From positions 1 to 58,881 of the forward strand of contig NZ_JADEWT010000029.1 of the NCBI RefSeq assembly GCF_015207505.1: a stretch of 58,881 bases of DNA. Direction: 5' to 3'. Source of the DNA: Tychonema sp. LEGE 06208. Its GTDB lineage: Bacteria > Cyanobacteriota > Cyanobacteriia > Cyanobacteriales > Microcoleaceae. Below, piece by piece: positions 25,593 through 35,484 of the stretch. The position numbers were made by a program, and so were the translations under genes. Under the pieces are notes generated by a model that was not told the DNA's origin, made no database searches, and was given only the letters and a program-made list of their open reading frames with translations. How positions within the stretch are numbered: the first letter of the stretch is position 1; each line of letters begins with the position of its first letter.

Positions 25593-26174
25593 CTACGCCG
25601 TAAATTCTGGGAAATATTTGTCTACAAAGTCCATAACCTTTTGAAAGTGGAGAATTCCTTCCTCTGCGCTTAGTGTCCCATACTCTTGGTCTCGATATCC
25701 AAGTTTCCAATTATCGGGGTTTTCTAGATAAACCTGTGCATAATCTGTTCCATGCCTGCGATCTAACCACCATAATGCTCCAATAGCCCATTTTTGGTCG
25801 TATTGTCGAGCGCCAACGGGTAAGTATGTGTCTAAATACGATCGCAAAATTCTTACCGACTCAGCATTGTCAAGACGAGCTAACGCAAAACAATGAAATT
25901 GTCCTGCATAACAAGTTCGGCTTGGAATCAGCAAAGTTTCAATTTTCTTGAGATGTTGTGGAAAGCGCCCAATTCCACAAAACCAACTTGCGGTAATTGT
26001 ATGTCTCCAACAACCGTTATACATCTGGATCAGTTCTTTGTCAGTTACTTCATCTAGAGCAACTTTTGTCAAGTCCACAAACGCATCTATATCTTTACCA
26101 ATCCCTAAAAAGTTACCGTGTAAAACCTTGAGATAAAGTGGCTTGACATAATGCTCTTTAATATAGTCTGTCAT
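25593..26174 (-). CDS. DUF6000-like protein
   Basis: The start is taken at ATG 26174 (MTDYIKEHYVKPLYLKVL), giving 193 residues. The central SWFCGIGRFPQHLKKIE, SRTCYAGQFHCFALARL and YDQKWAIGALWWLDRRHG segments match what I remember of the DUF6000 family, helical repeat-like proteins often found near polymorphic-toxin or immunity genes. Function unknown. Its position at the edge of the TA/defence cluster fits an immunity-type role, but this is inference only. Confidence 0.65.
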   Translation of the reverse strand: MTDYIKEHYVKPLYLKVLHGNFLGIGKDIDAFVDLTKVALDEVTDKELIQMYNGCWRHTITASWFCGIGRFPQHLKKIETLLIPSRTCYAGQFHCFALARLDNAESVRILRSYLDTYLPVGARQYDQKWAIGALWWLDRRHGTDYAQVYLENPDNWKLGYRDQEYGTLSAEEGILHFQKVMDFVDKYFPEFTA

Positions 26175-26275
26175 TGTGTTTGAGTATGAAATTGTTAAGA
26201 CTAAACATCTCAAAGATAACATCATCGCAAATTGATGCAAACCTAATAGACAAGTTCCAGCCCAAAACAAAATAG

Positions 26276-26316
26276 AAAACCCCCAAACCCTATCTTTAAA
26301 ATGGTTTGGGGGTTTT
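26276..26316. terminator. Bidirectional Rho-independent terminator
   Basis: AAAACCCCCAAACC (26276-26289) and GGTTTGGGGGTTTT (26303-26316) form a perfect 14-bp stem with A and T runs on both sides. It ends the ndhD transcript 20 bases past its stop. For the opposite strand no gene reads into it. Confidence 0.9.
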
Positions 26317-26336
26317 ATTCCTAAATCCAGTTTAAA

Positions 26337-27920
26337 TCACAACTTGCTCGGCTCGATCGCCGGAGCGCGCAGAGCCACCGTTTTATCAGCAGCCTTAGCC
26401 ACCAGAGACGGTACAGAAGCCCGCAACTTTGCAGTCAACTGTGAAGTAGTCGCATCGTAAACCTGAGTCAGCATCTTTGGATACAAACCAATGCCAATAA
26501 TCGGCACTAACAGAGCCGCAATAATAAACACTTCTCGCGGTTCCGCATCCACCAACTCTTCGTGTTCCACCAATTGCTTGTTTTCCGGGCCGTAGAAGAT
26601 TTCCCGCAGCATCGACAGCAGATAAATCGGAGTCAAAATTACGCCGACAGCAGCTAGAAATACCACACAAACCTTAAATACCGGATTGTAAGCATCACTG
26701 GTTGCAAAGCCCACAAATACCATCAATTCTGCTACAAAACCGCTCATTCCCGGCAAAGCCAAAGAAGCCATAGAACAAGCAGTCCACATTGCAAAAACCT
26801 TACGCATTTTCTGCCCGACACCGCCCATTTCGTCGAGCATGAGGGTGTGGGTGCGATCGTAAGTGCAACCTACCATAAAGAACAAACTCGCCCCGATTAA
26901 ACCGTGGGAAACCATTTGCAGCATTGCACCGCTAATTCCCAAATCGGTAAACGAAGCTATCCCAATCAGCACAAAGCCCATGTGCGAAATCGAAGAATAA
27001 GCAATTTTCCGCTTCAAATTGCGCTGAGCAAAAGAAGTTAAGGCGGCGTAAACAATGTTAACTACGCCCAAAATTACTAACAGCGGTGCGAAGGTAGCGT
27101 GAGCGTCGGGGAGCATTCCCGCATTCATCCGCAGTAAAGCGTAACCGCCCATTTTCAGGAGAATTCCTGCTAGCAACATATGGGCGGGTGCGGTGGCTTC
27201 GCCGTGAGCGTCGGGGAGCCAAGTGTGGAGGGGAAAAATTGGCAGTTTGACGCCGTAGGCTATTAAGAAACCTGCGTACAGAAGCAATTCTATATTGGGG
27301 GCGAAGTCTTTAAGCGCGATCGCCCGCATATCGAAAGTCACGGTATCGCCATAAAACGCCATCGTCAGCGCACCCACCAAAATAAACAGCGAACCGCCTG
27401 CGGTGTACAGGATAAACTTAGTTGCTGCGTAGAGGCGCTTCTTGCCGCCCCAGATGGACAAAATTAGGTAAATAGGGACTAATTCCAGTTCCCAAACTAG
27501 GAAAAACAGCAACATATCCTGTACGGCAAAAACTGCGATTTGTCCGCCGTACATGACCAGCATCAAAAAGTAAAAAAGCTTCGGTTTAAATGTGACTGGC
27601 CAAGCTGCTAAAGTAGCCAGCGTAGTAATAAAACCAGTCAGCAAAATCAGCGGCATCGACAAACCGTCAGCACCCACCGACCAATTTAAATCGAGTTGCT
27701 GTACCCAAGTATAGCTTTCTACCAGTTGCAAATCTGGATTGCTGAAGTCGTAATGAGTGCAAAAAGCGTAAACAAGCAGAGCAAAATCGATCAAACCTAC
27801 AATTAGTGCATACCAGCGCACCGTCTTGCCATCCTTGTCGGGAATCAAAGGAATCAGCAAGGACGCAGCAATGGGAAACAGAATTGTTGTTGTTAACCAG
27901 GGGAAATTAGCTGTATCCAT
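26337..27920 (-). CDS. ndhD: NAD(P)H-quinone oxidoreductase subunit 4 (NdhD1 type)
   Basis: The 527-residue membrane protein starts [17 protein letters not shown], the usual cyanobacterial NdhD1 start. It contains the antiporter-like core (about 14 helices) with the proton-channel Glu in [21 protein letters not shown] and the Lys in [20 protein letters not shown]. It is a proton-pumping subunit of NDH-1 in the thylakoid membrane, which serves respiration and cyclic electron flow. The NdhD1-type start and pairing with NdhF1 indicate the NDH-1L form. It follows ndhF on the same strand, separated by a MITE-bearing spacer. Confidence 0.95.
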   Translation of the reverse strand: MDTANFPWLTTTILFPIAASLLIPLIPDKDGKTVRWYALIVGLIDFALLVYAFCTHYDFSNPDLQLVESYTWVQQLDLNWSVGADGLSMPLILLTGFITTLATLAAWPVTFKPKLFYFLMLVMYGGQIAVFAVQDMLLFFLVWELELVPIYLILSIWGGKKRLYAATKFILYTAGGSLFILVGALTMAFYGDTVTFDMRAIALKDFAPNIELLLYAGFLIAYGVKLPIFPLHTWLPDAHGEATAPAHMLLAGILLKMGGYALLRMNAGMLPDAHATFAPLLVILGVVNIVYAALTSFAQRNLKRKIAYSSISHMGFVLIGIASFTDLGISGAMLQMVSHGLIGASLFFMVGCTYDRTHTLMLDEMGGVGQKMRKVFAMWTACSMASLALPGMSGFVAELMVFVGFATSDAYNPVFKVCVVFLAAVGVILTPIYLLSMLREIFYGPENKQLVEHEELVDAEPREVFIIAALLVPIIGIGLYPKMLTQVYDATTSQLTAKLRASVPSLVAKAADKTVALRAPAIEPSKL

Positions 27921-28399
27921 TGCGTTTTAAAATTAGCCATCAACTATTAGGTTTAAACATATTTTAACCGTTTTCCTATAAATTTTATACTTTCTTTATA
28001 CGAAACATTTGTTTTTGCTATATTTGCGACAATTTGTGCGATCGCACAAATTGAGTTTAATCAAAGATGTACATCTATTGGCTAATTGTCAATTGTGAGT
28101 TATTGAGCTAATAGCATTTCTTAAAATATCTCTTGGTGGGGATACGGCAATCCCTCCGCTTCGCTTCGCCCAAGGCGTCTCAACAATCGCCTGAAAACCT
28201 TTGTATCTCTCGTCGATCTCCGAGGCCAGATCCCCCCTAGCCCCCCTTAAAAAGGGGAGTAGGGGGTGGGACAAGAATCTGCTCAAAGTCCCTCTTCTTA
28301 AGGGGGATTTAGGGGGATCAGACCTCGGCAGTAAAGGAGAAAGACAAAAGGTTTCAGGCGATTGTTGAGACCAATAGGCATTGCCATTTCCCTACAGAT
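27921..28399. other. ndhF-ndhD spacer
   Basis: This spacer of 479 bp holds a 195-bp palindromic element (28177-28371) and AT-rich sequence near ndhD. Short heptad-like and HIP1 sequences occur near 28038. No ORF is supported. Confidence 0.6.
28177..28371. mobile_element. MITE-like palindromic element B
   Basis: The left end GTCTCAACAATCGCCTGAAA is exactly inverted at the right end (TTTCAGGCGATTGTTGAGAC). The interior has a second inverted pair of C- and G-rich tracts (AGATCCCCCCTAGCCCCCC; GGGGGATTTAGGGGGATC). It is non-coding and separates ndhF from ndhD. Confidence 0.78.
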
Positions 28400-30445
28400 T
28401 TAACTGACTCCCGAAACGATCGCAAAACCCAGAACTGCGACAAACACGATCAGGGCGTAAAATTGAGCGCGACCGCTTTCAAAGTATTTCAAACCTTCGC
28501 CCGTAACTAGAGTCAGAAACCCTGTCAAGTTGACAATACCATCGACAACTCGCAAATCCACTTCCATGACTTGTCGCGCTAAACGGCGGCTGCCTTTGAC
28601 AAAGAGAACTTCGTTGATATCGTCGAGATACCACTTGTTGAGAGAGAACTCGTAAAGCGGTTTGATTTTTGCAGCTACCGCACTCGGGTCAATTTTCCGG
28701 CTCAAATACATCAGAGAAGCCAAAGTAATGCCAAGCAAAGCAATACCTACAGAGCTCCCGCCCATGATGAGGAATTCCGTCAAATCAAACTCAGCCGCGT
28801 GTTGCAAAACTTCTTCGAGAGATTCCCCTGGCGCGCGCACAAACTGCTCGAAATAATTAGCAAACGGCGTACCGACAAAACCGATAAATACTGAAGGTAC
28901 AGCCAGCAACACCAACGGCAGAGCCATTGTCAGAGGAGATTCGTGAGGAAAATGGTCGTGTTCGCCGTGACTTTCGCCAGTGGGTGCCAATTCCTTAACA
29001 TTCATCGCTCCGGGGCCGAAAACCAGATTCGGTTGTAGGAGTCGTTGCTTGATGGCGCTGTTATTGCCCCGGAATTCGCCCTCAAAGGTGCTGAAATACA
29101 TCCGAAACATATAAAACGCGGTCATGCCCGCAGTCAGCCAACTCACCGCCCAGAGAGCGGGATTAGCGTGAAAAGCTTGGGCGAGGATTTCGTCTTTTGA
29201 CCAAAAACCTGCAAAGGGCGGAATGCCGCAGATTGCTAAATTACCGATTAAAAAGCAAGAAGCGGTAATTGGCATATATTTACGCAAGCCGCCCATGACT
29301 CTCATGTCTTGAGCCAGAGCTGGGTTGTGGCCGACGACATTTTCCATGCCGTGAATGACTGAACCCGAGCACAGGAACAGCATTGCTTTGAAGTAAGCGT
29401 GGGTCATTAAGTGGAACAGTCCGGCACTGTAGGCGCCGACGCCCATTGCCATGACCATGTAGCCCAATTGGGAGATGGTGGAGTAGGCTAAGCCTTTTTT
29501 GATGTCATTTTGCGTAATTGCGATCGAAGCACCCATGAATGCTGTAAAACAGCCGGTGCAGGCGATCAGATTCATGACTTCAGGCAGACCTTCCAATACT
29601 GGGTACATCCTAGCGATCAGGAAGACTCCGGCGGCTACCATCGTGGCCGCGTGAATCAAGGCTGAAATCGGTGTGGGGCCTTCCATTGCGTCTGGGAGCC
29701 AGACGTGGAGGGGGAATTGAGCGGATTTGGCGACTGGGCCCAAAAAGATCAAAACACCGAAGATTGTCGCTAGAGTCGCCGAAAGGGCCCCGGATTCGAC
29801 TAGGGAGTGCAGGCGTTCGCCCATCACCTCAAATTCAAAGCTGCCGGTGGCCCAGTAAATGCCGAGGATGCCCAGCAGCAGGCCGAAGTCGCCGACGCGG
29901 TTGGTGACGAAGGCTTTTTGGCAAGCGTCTGCTGCGGGTTTGCGATCGTACCAAAATCCGACTAGCAGGTATGAACACATACCTACGAGTTCCCAGAAAA
30001 TGTAAACCTGAATGATGTTCGGGCTGAGGACTAGACCTAACATTGAGGCGCTGAAGATGCTGAGGTAGGCGTAAAATCGCACGTACCCGTCATCGTGAGC
30101 CATGTACCCGTCGGTGTAAATCATCACCAAAAAGGCGACCGTGGTGACGATCGCCAGCATTACCGCCGTCAGGGGGTCGATGATATAGCCCATTTTTAGC
30201 GAGAAGTCGCCAGCAGAGGCCCACTCAATATTGCGGGTGTAGGGTGCGTGGCCCTGTAGTTGACTCCACAGCAATGCGAAAGATAGTACCATTGACCCTC
30301 CCAGCGTGGAGACGATTAAAATCGCATTCGCTTGTCGGAGTTTGTTGGTTGCCTGGTTAAAGGTGATTAAGCCTAAACCTACTAGCATTGCGCCTGCCAG
30401 CGGCAGGACTGGAATCAGCCAAGCGTATAGATAAAGCAGTTCCAT
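28400..30445 (-). CDS. ndhF: NAD(P)H-quinone oxidoreductase subunit 5 (NdhF1 type)
   Basis: The start is set at ATG 30445 (MELLYLYAWLIPVLPLAGAM), the canonical NdhF start; 40 extra upstream codons are not conserved-looking. The 681-residue protein has the core antiporter fold with FWELVGMCSYLLVGFWYDR, KSAQFPLHVWLPDAMEGPTP and HAATMVAAGVFL, and the long lateral helix region near the C-terminus (LNKWYLDDINEVLF). It is the distal proton-pumping subunit of NDH-1, and the NdhD1/NdhF1 pairing marks the respiratory NDH-1L complex rather than the CO2-uptake forms. No SD stands out. Confidence 0.95.
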   Translation of the reverse strand: MELLYLYAWLIPVLPLAGAMLVGLGLITFNQATNKLRQANAILIVSTLGGSMVLSFALLWSQLQGHAPYTRNIEWASAGDFSLKMGYIIDPLTAVMLAIVTTVAFLVMIYTDGYMAHDDGYVRFYAYLSIFSASMLGLVLSPNIIQVYIFWELVGMCSYLLVGFWYDRKPAADACQKAFVTNRVGDFGLLLGILGIYWATGSFEFEVMGERLHSLVESGALSATLATIFGVLIFLGPVAKSAQFPLHVWLPDAMEGPTPISALIHAATMVAAGVFLIARMYPVLEGLPEVMNLIACTGCFTAFMGASIAITQNDIKKGLAYSTISQLGYMVMAMGVGAYSAGLFHLMTHAYFKAMLFLCSGSVIHGMENVVGHNPALAQDMRVMGGLRKYMPITASCFLIGNLAICGIPPFAGFWSKDEILAQAFHANPALWAVSWLTAGMTAFYMFRMYFSTFEGEFRGNNSAIKQRLLQPNLVFGPGAMNVKELAPTGESHGEHDHFPHESPLTMALPLVLLAVPSVFIGFVGTPFANYFEQFVRAPGESLEEVLQHAAEFDLTEFLIMGGSSVGIALLGITLASLMYLSRKIDPSAVAAKIKPLYEFSLNKWYLDDINEVLFVKGSRRLARQVMEVDLRVVDGIVNLTGFLTLVTGEGLKYFESGRAQFYALIVFVAVLGFAIVSGVS

Positions 30446-31004
30446 GACTGATAGGTTGTTTAAAGTTTCTACTAGATATTGCCAAAACTGTAAACAATTG
30501 TGACACACGCCTGCGCCACTGGGCAAAAATACTCGCTCCAATTTTTCAGTATTGCCGATCGACAATGCTTGAGAACTGCTTTGTTTTTTCCCGATCGATC
30601 TTGTTCGCTTTCAATCTATTCCTAAAGATAGATTGACAAATCAATACACTTTTGGAGCCGATCGAGTCAAGAAACCGGGTTTTTATCGATATCAGGCGAT
30701 ATACGCCGTATTTTCGTAAAAAAACTCGGTTTCTGCCTCTACTGAGGTGTCGTCGGATGGTCGATCGAATAAATGGGGAATTCCAAATACTTTCTACCGC
30801 GCGGGCCAAATGTCTTTGTTGACCTGTTATATCAATTCCGGTTGCACCGTCAGGTGATTGTTGACTGTTGACTGTTGACTGTTAAGAGGGCCCGCACTCA
30901 CAGGCACCGCCCCTACTGACTGTTGACGGGCGGGTCGAAAAACTGAATGGTTGAGCGTTAACTGTTGACTCGATTTTATTATTCAGATACAACCGGAAAC
31001 GAGA
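30446..31004. other. ndhF upstream region with elements D and C
   Basis: The 559 bp hold the palindromic element D (30671-30735) and a C-type element (30829-31005) containing TGACTGTTGACTGTTGACTG heptamers. The ndhF promoter should lie in the 30446-30670 part. No ORF is supported. Confidence 0.55.
30671..30735. repeat. Palindromic element D, copy 1
   Basis: GAAACCGGGTTTTTATCG and CGTAAAAAAACTCGGTTTC are inverted ends of a 65-bp unit with an inner palindrome (ATATCAGGCGATATACGCC). Other copies are at 49935-49998 and 55013-55077. Confidence 0.75.
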
Positions 31005-31005
31005 T
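30829..31005. mobile_element. MITE-like element C, copy 2
   Basis: The left end ATATCAATTCCGGTTGCACC is mirrored by ATACAACCGGAAACGAGATT at the right. The interior has been filled with heptamer repeats and a GGGCCCGCACTCACAGGCAC segment, so copies differ inside but keep their ends. Confidence 0.6.
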
Positions 31006-31382
31006 TACCTGTTAACTGCTTGCTGCGGTTGCAGGCGTTGAGTTTGGGGAGAATTCACAGTGGCTAGCATCCAAGAATCGAGAGTCCGCCGCAGTTCCTC
31101 GCGTCCTTGATAGTGTTCAAATCTAAATCGAACTCGATCGCCCTCAAACAAAATCAGAGTCGGCAGACTTGTCAGCCGATAAGTGTTGGCTAACTTCAAA
31201 CTTTGGTCGGCATTCACCCCTAGGAGCTTGACTTTTCCTGCCCACTGTGCATCAAAAGTCGCAAGCGTAGGGTCGATCGCGCGGCACAAACCGCACCAAG
31301 GTGCCCAAAAGTGAACTAAAACGGGGGTAGAGGCTTGAAAAACCTCTTGTGCAAAAGTGCGTTCGCTAACCGACAACACCAT
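31005..31382 (-). CDS. Thioredoxin-like protein with CGLC active site
   Basis: The 125-residue protein has the thioredoxin fold pattern: VLVHFWAPWCGLCRAIDP with both active-site cysteines, LLGVNADQSLKLANTYRLTSLPTLILF including the cis-Pro, then a final helix. The dipeptide between the cysteines is Gly-Leu instead of the standard Gly-Pro, so its redox potential may differ. It is cytoplasmic with no signal peptide. It sits between ndhF and the NnrU-family gene on the same strand. Confidence 0.88.
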   Translation of the reverse strand: MVLSVSERTFAQEVFQASTPVLVHFWAPWCGLCRAIDPTLATFDAQWAGKVKLLGVNADQSLKLANTYRLTSLPTLILFEGDRVRFRFEHYQGREELRRTLDSWMLATVNSPQTQRLQPQQAVNR

Positions 31383-31427
31383 GAGCCCTCAGAATTTAAT
31401 AATTTTTTTTCTATCCTAGGGATCATG

Positions 31428-32141
31428 CTACCAGTATATGTTCCCAGTGACACGCATCAAAAAAGGATGAATTTTCCACAACAGGCCCGTAAAAATAACT
31501 ACACCTAGGTAGGAAGGACGCATAAACTCAAGCAAATCAAGGGTTTGACGCTTTTGCAGGATGGCCAAAAATGGAATAATTGAGGTTTGAGATTTGATGG
31601 TTTCAAAGGATTCCCCAAAACGCGCCCGCAGCCGCTGGTCGCCGTGCCACACTCCGAACAGGTGGTGAAGTACCAAACCGATGGAAGTGACGAGGGTAAA
31701 GCTAGTGCCAATCCACAGGGTGTGGGCCACGCACCAAATCACCTGTCCCACCATTTGCGGGTGACGGGTGATGCGGATGATCCCGGCTTCGTAGAGGTGA
31801 ACTTCCGGCTTTTGGACGGCGGCAATTTCTAGGAGGTTGAAGGTTGCGGGGTACAGAAACAGAAAGGAAATTGCTGAAAGTATCCAAACTGCGGGTTTAA
31901 CTCCGGGCACTCCCTGTACTTGCCAAAGCTGCACGCCGTCGTAGCGGTGGTTGAAAAAATAGACAATCAGAATTACCGCCAGCGGCAAACTGACAAGGGC
32001 AAACAAAACCCGGTAAAGTCTAGCCCCCATCAGCTTTTCACCTGTTGGCCGGAGGGCTGCTAAACCGCTGTGGGCGATCGCAAAACCGAATAAAAGTCCC
32101 AGAATAACTAAGTGGGAGTCAAGCGCTAAGTCGATCGTCAT
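31428..32141 (-). CDS. NnrU/Z-ISO-family membrane protein
   Basis: The 237-residue protein has about six hydrophobic helices and the family pattern GFAIAHSGLAALRP, ARLYRVLFALVSLPLA, GIIRITRHPQMVGQVIWC and GVWHGDQRLRARFG. The conserved His residues (AHSG, RHPQ, HHLFGVWHG) resemble the haem or iron ligands of plant 15-cis-zeta-carotene isomerase, a homologue of NnrU. A carotenoid-isomerase role is possible but not shown. It shares its strand with the thioredoxin-like gene, 45 bases downstream, and the two probably form an operon. Confidence 0.82.
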   Translation of the reverse strand: MTIDLALDSHLVILGLLFGFAIAHSGLAALRPTGEKLMGARLYRVLFALVSLPLAVILIVYFFNHRYDGVQLWQVQGVPGVKPAVWILSAISFLFLYPATFNLLEIAAVQKPEVHLYEAGIIRITRHPQMVGQVIWCVAHTLWIGTSFTLVTSIGLVLHHLFGVWHGDQRLRARFGESFETIKSQTSIIPFLAILQKRQTLDLLEFMRPSYLGVVIFTGLLWKIHPFLMRVTGNIYW

Positions 32142-32212
32142 TGCAAATATTAAGAAAAGTTATTGATTCGTGGCCAAGTTGTGTCACAAAGTATCTATAG
32201 GAGCATTCAGCG

Positions 32213-32485
32213 GTTATCAGTCATCAGTCATTAGTCATTAGTCATCAGTCATTAGTCATTAGCCCTCAGCCAATTCGCAGCTACAGACAACTGACAACTG
32301 CTTTCTTGACAACTGCCCGCTGCCCACTGCTTTCTTGACAACTGACAACTGACAACTGACAACTGACAACTGACAACTGACAACTGACAACTGACAACTG
32401 ACAACTGACAACTGACAACTAAGAGGGCGGGCACGCACCATCCACCGCCCCTACCAACTGACAACTGACAACTGACAACTGACAA
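32213..32485. repeat. Heptanucleotide (STRR) array upstream of rbcR
   Basis: The array consists of tandem GACAACT heptamers (longest run about 32337-32419, repeated at 32457-32482) plus a TAGTCAT series (32218-32260). It ends about ten bases before the rbcR start codon. Short tandemly repeated repetitive sequences of seven bases are known in cyanobacteria. Copy number should vary between strains. Confidence 0.9.
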
Positions 32486-32494
32486 TTTAGATAT

Positions 32495-33499
32495 ATGTCT
32501 GACCTTCCTTTCACTTTAGACCAGTTACGTATTCTCAAGGCGATCGCCTCCGAAGGAAGCTTCAAACGCGCCGCCGACAGCCTCTACGTATCCCAGCCCG
32601 CAGTTAGCTTGCAGGTGCAAAACCTAGAGAGACAGTTGGACGTGCCACTGTTTGACAGGGGGGGGCGCAGGGCTCAACTCACCGAAGCCGGACACCTGCT
32701 GCTGAGTTACGGCGAGAAAATTTTATCGCTTTGTCAAGAAACTTGTCGAGCTCTCGAAGACTTGCAAAATCTCCAAGGCGGTACTTTGATAGTCGGCGCT
32801 TCTCAAACAACCGGGACGTATTTGCTACCCAGGATGATCGGGATGTTCCGGCAAAAGTACCCGGATGTAGCGGTACAGCTTCACGTTCACTCTACCCGCC
32901 GCACCGCGTGGAGTGTGGCCAACGGGCAAATCGATTTAGCAATTGTAGGCGGAGAAATTCCTACCGAACTTGTAGAAGCTTTAGAAATTGTTCCTTACGC
33001 AGAGGACGAACTGGCTCTGATTCTGCCTCCGTCTCACCCGATGGTACAACAAGAAAGTATCCAAAAAGAAGACCTTTATAAATTGCAGTTTATTTCCCTA
33101 GACTCCCAGTCTACTATCCGCAAAGTCATCGATCAGGTACTGACTCGCTGCGGCATTGACACGCGCCGCCTGAAAATCGAGATGGAGCTAAATTCGATCG
33201 AAGCTATTAAAAATGCGGTTCAGTCGGGTCTAGGCGCTGCTTTTGTGTCGGTTTCGGCGATCGAAAAAGAGTTGCTGATGGGCGTTTTGCACAAATCTAA
33301 AATGGACGAAGTGTTAGTAACGCGGATTTTGTCCCTGATTTGCAACCCCAACCGCTACCGTTCTAAAGCAGCAGAGGCTTTCAGCAATGAAATTCTGCCC
33401 CTGTTTACTACTTATTCCACCATTTCAGAAAAAAAAGCAGCTCCGGCGATCGATTTGCCTCTGATAGAAATAGTAACTCCCAACTCGGCGGGAAATTAA
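32495..33499 (+). CDS. rbcR: LysR-family regulator RbcR (Ycf30)
   Basis: The 334 residues begin [20 protein letters not shown], essentially the RbcR/Ycf30 signature, with the winged-helix [20 protein letters not shown]. The periplasmic-binding-like effector domain follows ([20 protein letters not shown] to about 300), in which relatives sense NADPH or Calvin-cycle metabolites and activate Rubisco operon genes. Its divergent position next to ndhF is familiar from other cyanobacteria. An STRR array occupies the sequence directly upstream, and no SD is visible. Confidence 0.9.
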   Translation: MSDLPFTLDQLRILKAIASEGSFKRAADSLYVSQPAVSLQVQNLERQLDVPLFDRGGRRAQLTEAGHLLLSYGEKILSLCQETCRALEDLQNLQGGTLIVGASQTTGTYLLPRMIGMFRQKYPDVAVQLHVHSTRRTAWSVANGQIDLAIVGGEIPTELVEALEIVPYAEDELALILPPSHPMVQQESIQKEDLYKLQFISLDSQSTIRKVIDQVLTRCGIDTRRLKIEMELNSIEAIKNAVQSGLGAAFVSVSAIEKELLMGVLHKSKMDEVLVTRILSLICNPNRYRSKAAEAFSNEILPLFTTYSTISEKKAAPAIDLPLIEIVTPNSAGN

Positions 33500-33842
33500 T
33501 TTGTGAGGTCGTTGGCAGTTAGTAGTTCGCGGTTAGTTTATAAATAAAAATCCGGTTTGAGAACCCTTGGAAAAATGAATAAATTGGGAATCGAGAATCG
33601 GAAATCGGAAATCGGTAATTGGCTTTTTTGATGCCAAAACCTAATACCAAAACTAGATAAAGAGGGTAAAACAAACTGGGATTAGTCTTAAAAAGTTTGA
33701 CCGCCTAGAATTAGGAATTAAACCAATTACAATTCCCAATTACCAATTCCTAATTCCCCGCGCGGGCATCGGCCCGATGACCAATCCCTCCGCTTCGCTA
33801 GAGCCCGATGACCAATTCCCTAAGACCAATGAGCAAACCACA
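33500..33842. other. Intergenic region between rbcR and kinase gene
   Basis: This region has heptamer-type sequences (GAATCGGAAATCGGAAATCG; CAATTACCAATTCC) and no gene. Near the kinase start lies CAATCCCTCCGCTTCGCTAG, a short repeat also seen at 28149 and, inverted, at 58722. Confidence 0.5.
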
Positions 33843-35303
33843 ATGGAAGTTTACTGCACCCGCCCGGCCTGCCCGCGCCCTCAAAACAATTTTGCAGACC
33901 TCGATGATAGTTCCCTGCTGAAAACTGTGCAGCAAAAGTTTTGCACGACTTGCGGGATGCCCCTAATTTTGAGCGGCCGCTATTTGCCCGCGAGGTTGTT
34001 GGGTCAAGGCGGTTTTGGGGCGGCATTTTTGGCTAGAGACCGCTACACTCCGGCGATGCGGCAGTGCGTGGCTAAACTTTTGCAGCCGTCGGCAAATATG
34101 ACTCCGGCACAGCTAAGAATCGCTCATACTCTGTTTGAACGGGAAGCGGCGGTGCTGGAAGAACTGGGAAACGAACATTCGCAAATTCCGAGTTTGCTGG
34201 CGTTTTTTGAGCTGACTGTTCCGAGTTTGCAAGGGGGGAACAACGATCAGTTTTTCTATTTGGTTCAAGAATTTATTGACGGTGAAAATTTGGAGGAAGA
34301 ACTTGCTGCTAAGGGTAAGTTTTCGGAGGCCCAAACGCTGGAGGTGCTGGGAGAAATTTTGAAGGTTCTCGATTTTGTGCATTCTCGCGGTTCGATTCAC
34401 CGAGATATTAAACCTGCTAATATTATGCGGGCTAAAAATGGTCGGCTTTATTTATTAGATTTTGGGGCTGTCAAACAGGTGACGCAAACTGCGGGCAGTT
34501 CTAAGGCTTCTACTGGTATTTATTCTTTGGGTTACGCTCCGCCAGAACAGATGAGCGGGCAAGAAGTTTATCCGGCAACGGATTTTTATGCTTTGGCTGT
34601 GACTTGCATTACTTTGTTGACCGATTTGCAGCCGACGGAGTTGTTTGATAGTTATCAAAATCAGTGGAATTGGCGTTCTAGGGTGCAGGTAAGCCCGCGT
34701 TTGGCTGAAGTTCTCGATCGAATGTTGTTGCCGGCTCCGAGTCAGCGCTATCAATCTGCTGCGGAGGTGCAAGCGGCTCTGAAATACAATTCTCAACAGC
34801 CTACGGTGGTCGTGCAGCCGCCTGCTGTGCAGACTCCGCCCCCCCTACCTCCTGTGCAGCTACCACCTCCTCTGCCGCCTCCTCTGCCTGTTGCTGTGAC
34901 TCCTCCGGGAAGTCTGCAACCTCGGCCGAGAGGGGCTTTTTCGATTTGGGAGGTTTTGCGTGGGGCTGCGTTTACGGGTTTTGAGGGGGCGTTGCTGGCG
35001 ATCGCCCTGACGAGTTGGCTGCCATCTCCGGGCTTGAGTATCGGGTTGCTGGGTGCGATCGTGGGGGGGCTGATTTACGCTCAGTACCGCAGGGCGATCG
35101 AACAAACTGAGATGCTGATTATTGGTGCTGGTACTCTGGCTGTGCTGTGGTTTTTCCCGGCTTGGCAGAAGGCCGCAACTATGATTTATCCCGGTTCTCC
35201 GATGGTTGGCGTGTTGTTTGTGGGATGTTTGGGGGCTTTGGGGGCGATCGCGGCAACAGCCGTATTTCGCTTGATTTATAAGTTGCTTTCTAATGTTTTT
35301 TAA
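33843..35303 (+). CDS. Membrane Ser/Thr kinase with N-terminal zinc ribbon
   Basis: I prefer ATG 33843 (MEVYCTRPACPRPQ) because the upstream alternative at 33777 would translate a dispersed repeat. The protein has the four-Cys ribbon (CTRPAC and CTTC), kinase motifs LLGQGGFGAAFLARD, catalytic HRDIKPANIMRAKNG and LLDFGAVKQ, and the activation region STGIYSLGYAPPEQ. A proline-rich linker (PPLPPVQLPPPLPPPLPVAV) is followed by four hydrophobic helices to the C-terminus. It should sit in the membrane with the kinase in the cytoplasm. It has no extracytoplasmic sensor domain. Confidence 0.92.
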   Translation: MEVYCTRPACPRPQNNFADLDDSSLLKTVQQKFCTTCGMPLILSGRYLPARLLGQGGFGAAFLARDRYTPAMRQCVAKLLQPSANMTPAQLRIAHTLFEREAAVLEELGNEHSQIPSLLAFFELTVPSLQGGNNDQFFYLVQEFIDGENLEEELAAKGKFSEAQTLEVLGEILKVLDFVHSRGSIHRDIKPANIMRAKNGRLYLLDFGAVKQVTQTAGSSKASTGIYSLGYAPPEQMSGQEVYPATDFYALAVTCITLLTDLQPTELFDSYQNQWNWRSRVQVSPRLAEVLDRMLLPAPSQRYQSAAEVQAALKYNSQQPTVVVQPPAVQTPPPLPPVQLPPPLPPPLPVAVTPPGSLQPRPRGAFSIWEVLRGAAFTGFEGALLAIALTSWLPSPGLSIGLLGAIVGGLIYAQYRRAIEQTEMLIIGAGTLAVLWFFPAWQKAATMIYPGSPMVGVLFVGCLGALGAIAATAVFRLIYKLLSNVF

Positions 35304-35484
35304 TCGGAATTGTATTATATAAAGTTCTGTTATGGAGTAAGATTAAACGAACCGCGAAGACGCGAAGAGCGCGAAGAAAGAACAGCATCTTCTTCTTTCC
35401 CCCCTTGGGGGGGCAGGGGGTACTTCCTTCGAGTCCTTTGCGCCTTCGCGGTTTAATTATTCCGATACAACCGGATATAAATCG

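Noticed and set aside
32252-32485. Open frame with a repeating VSCQLSV peptide
   Set aside because: It is produced only by the heptamer array, in which seven-base units read as repeating codons.
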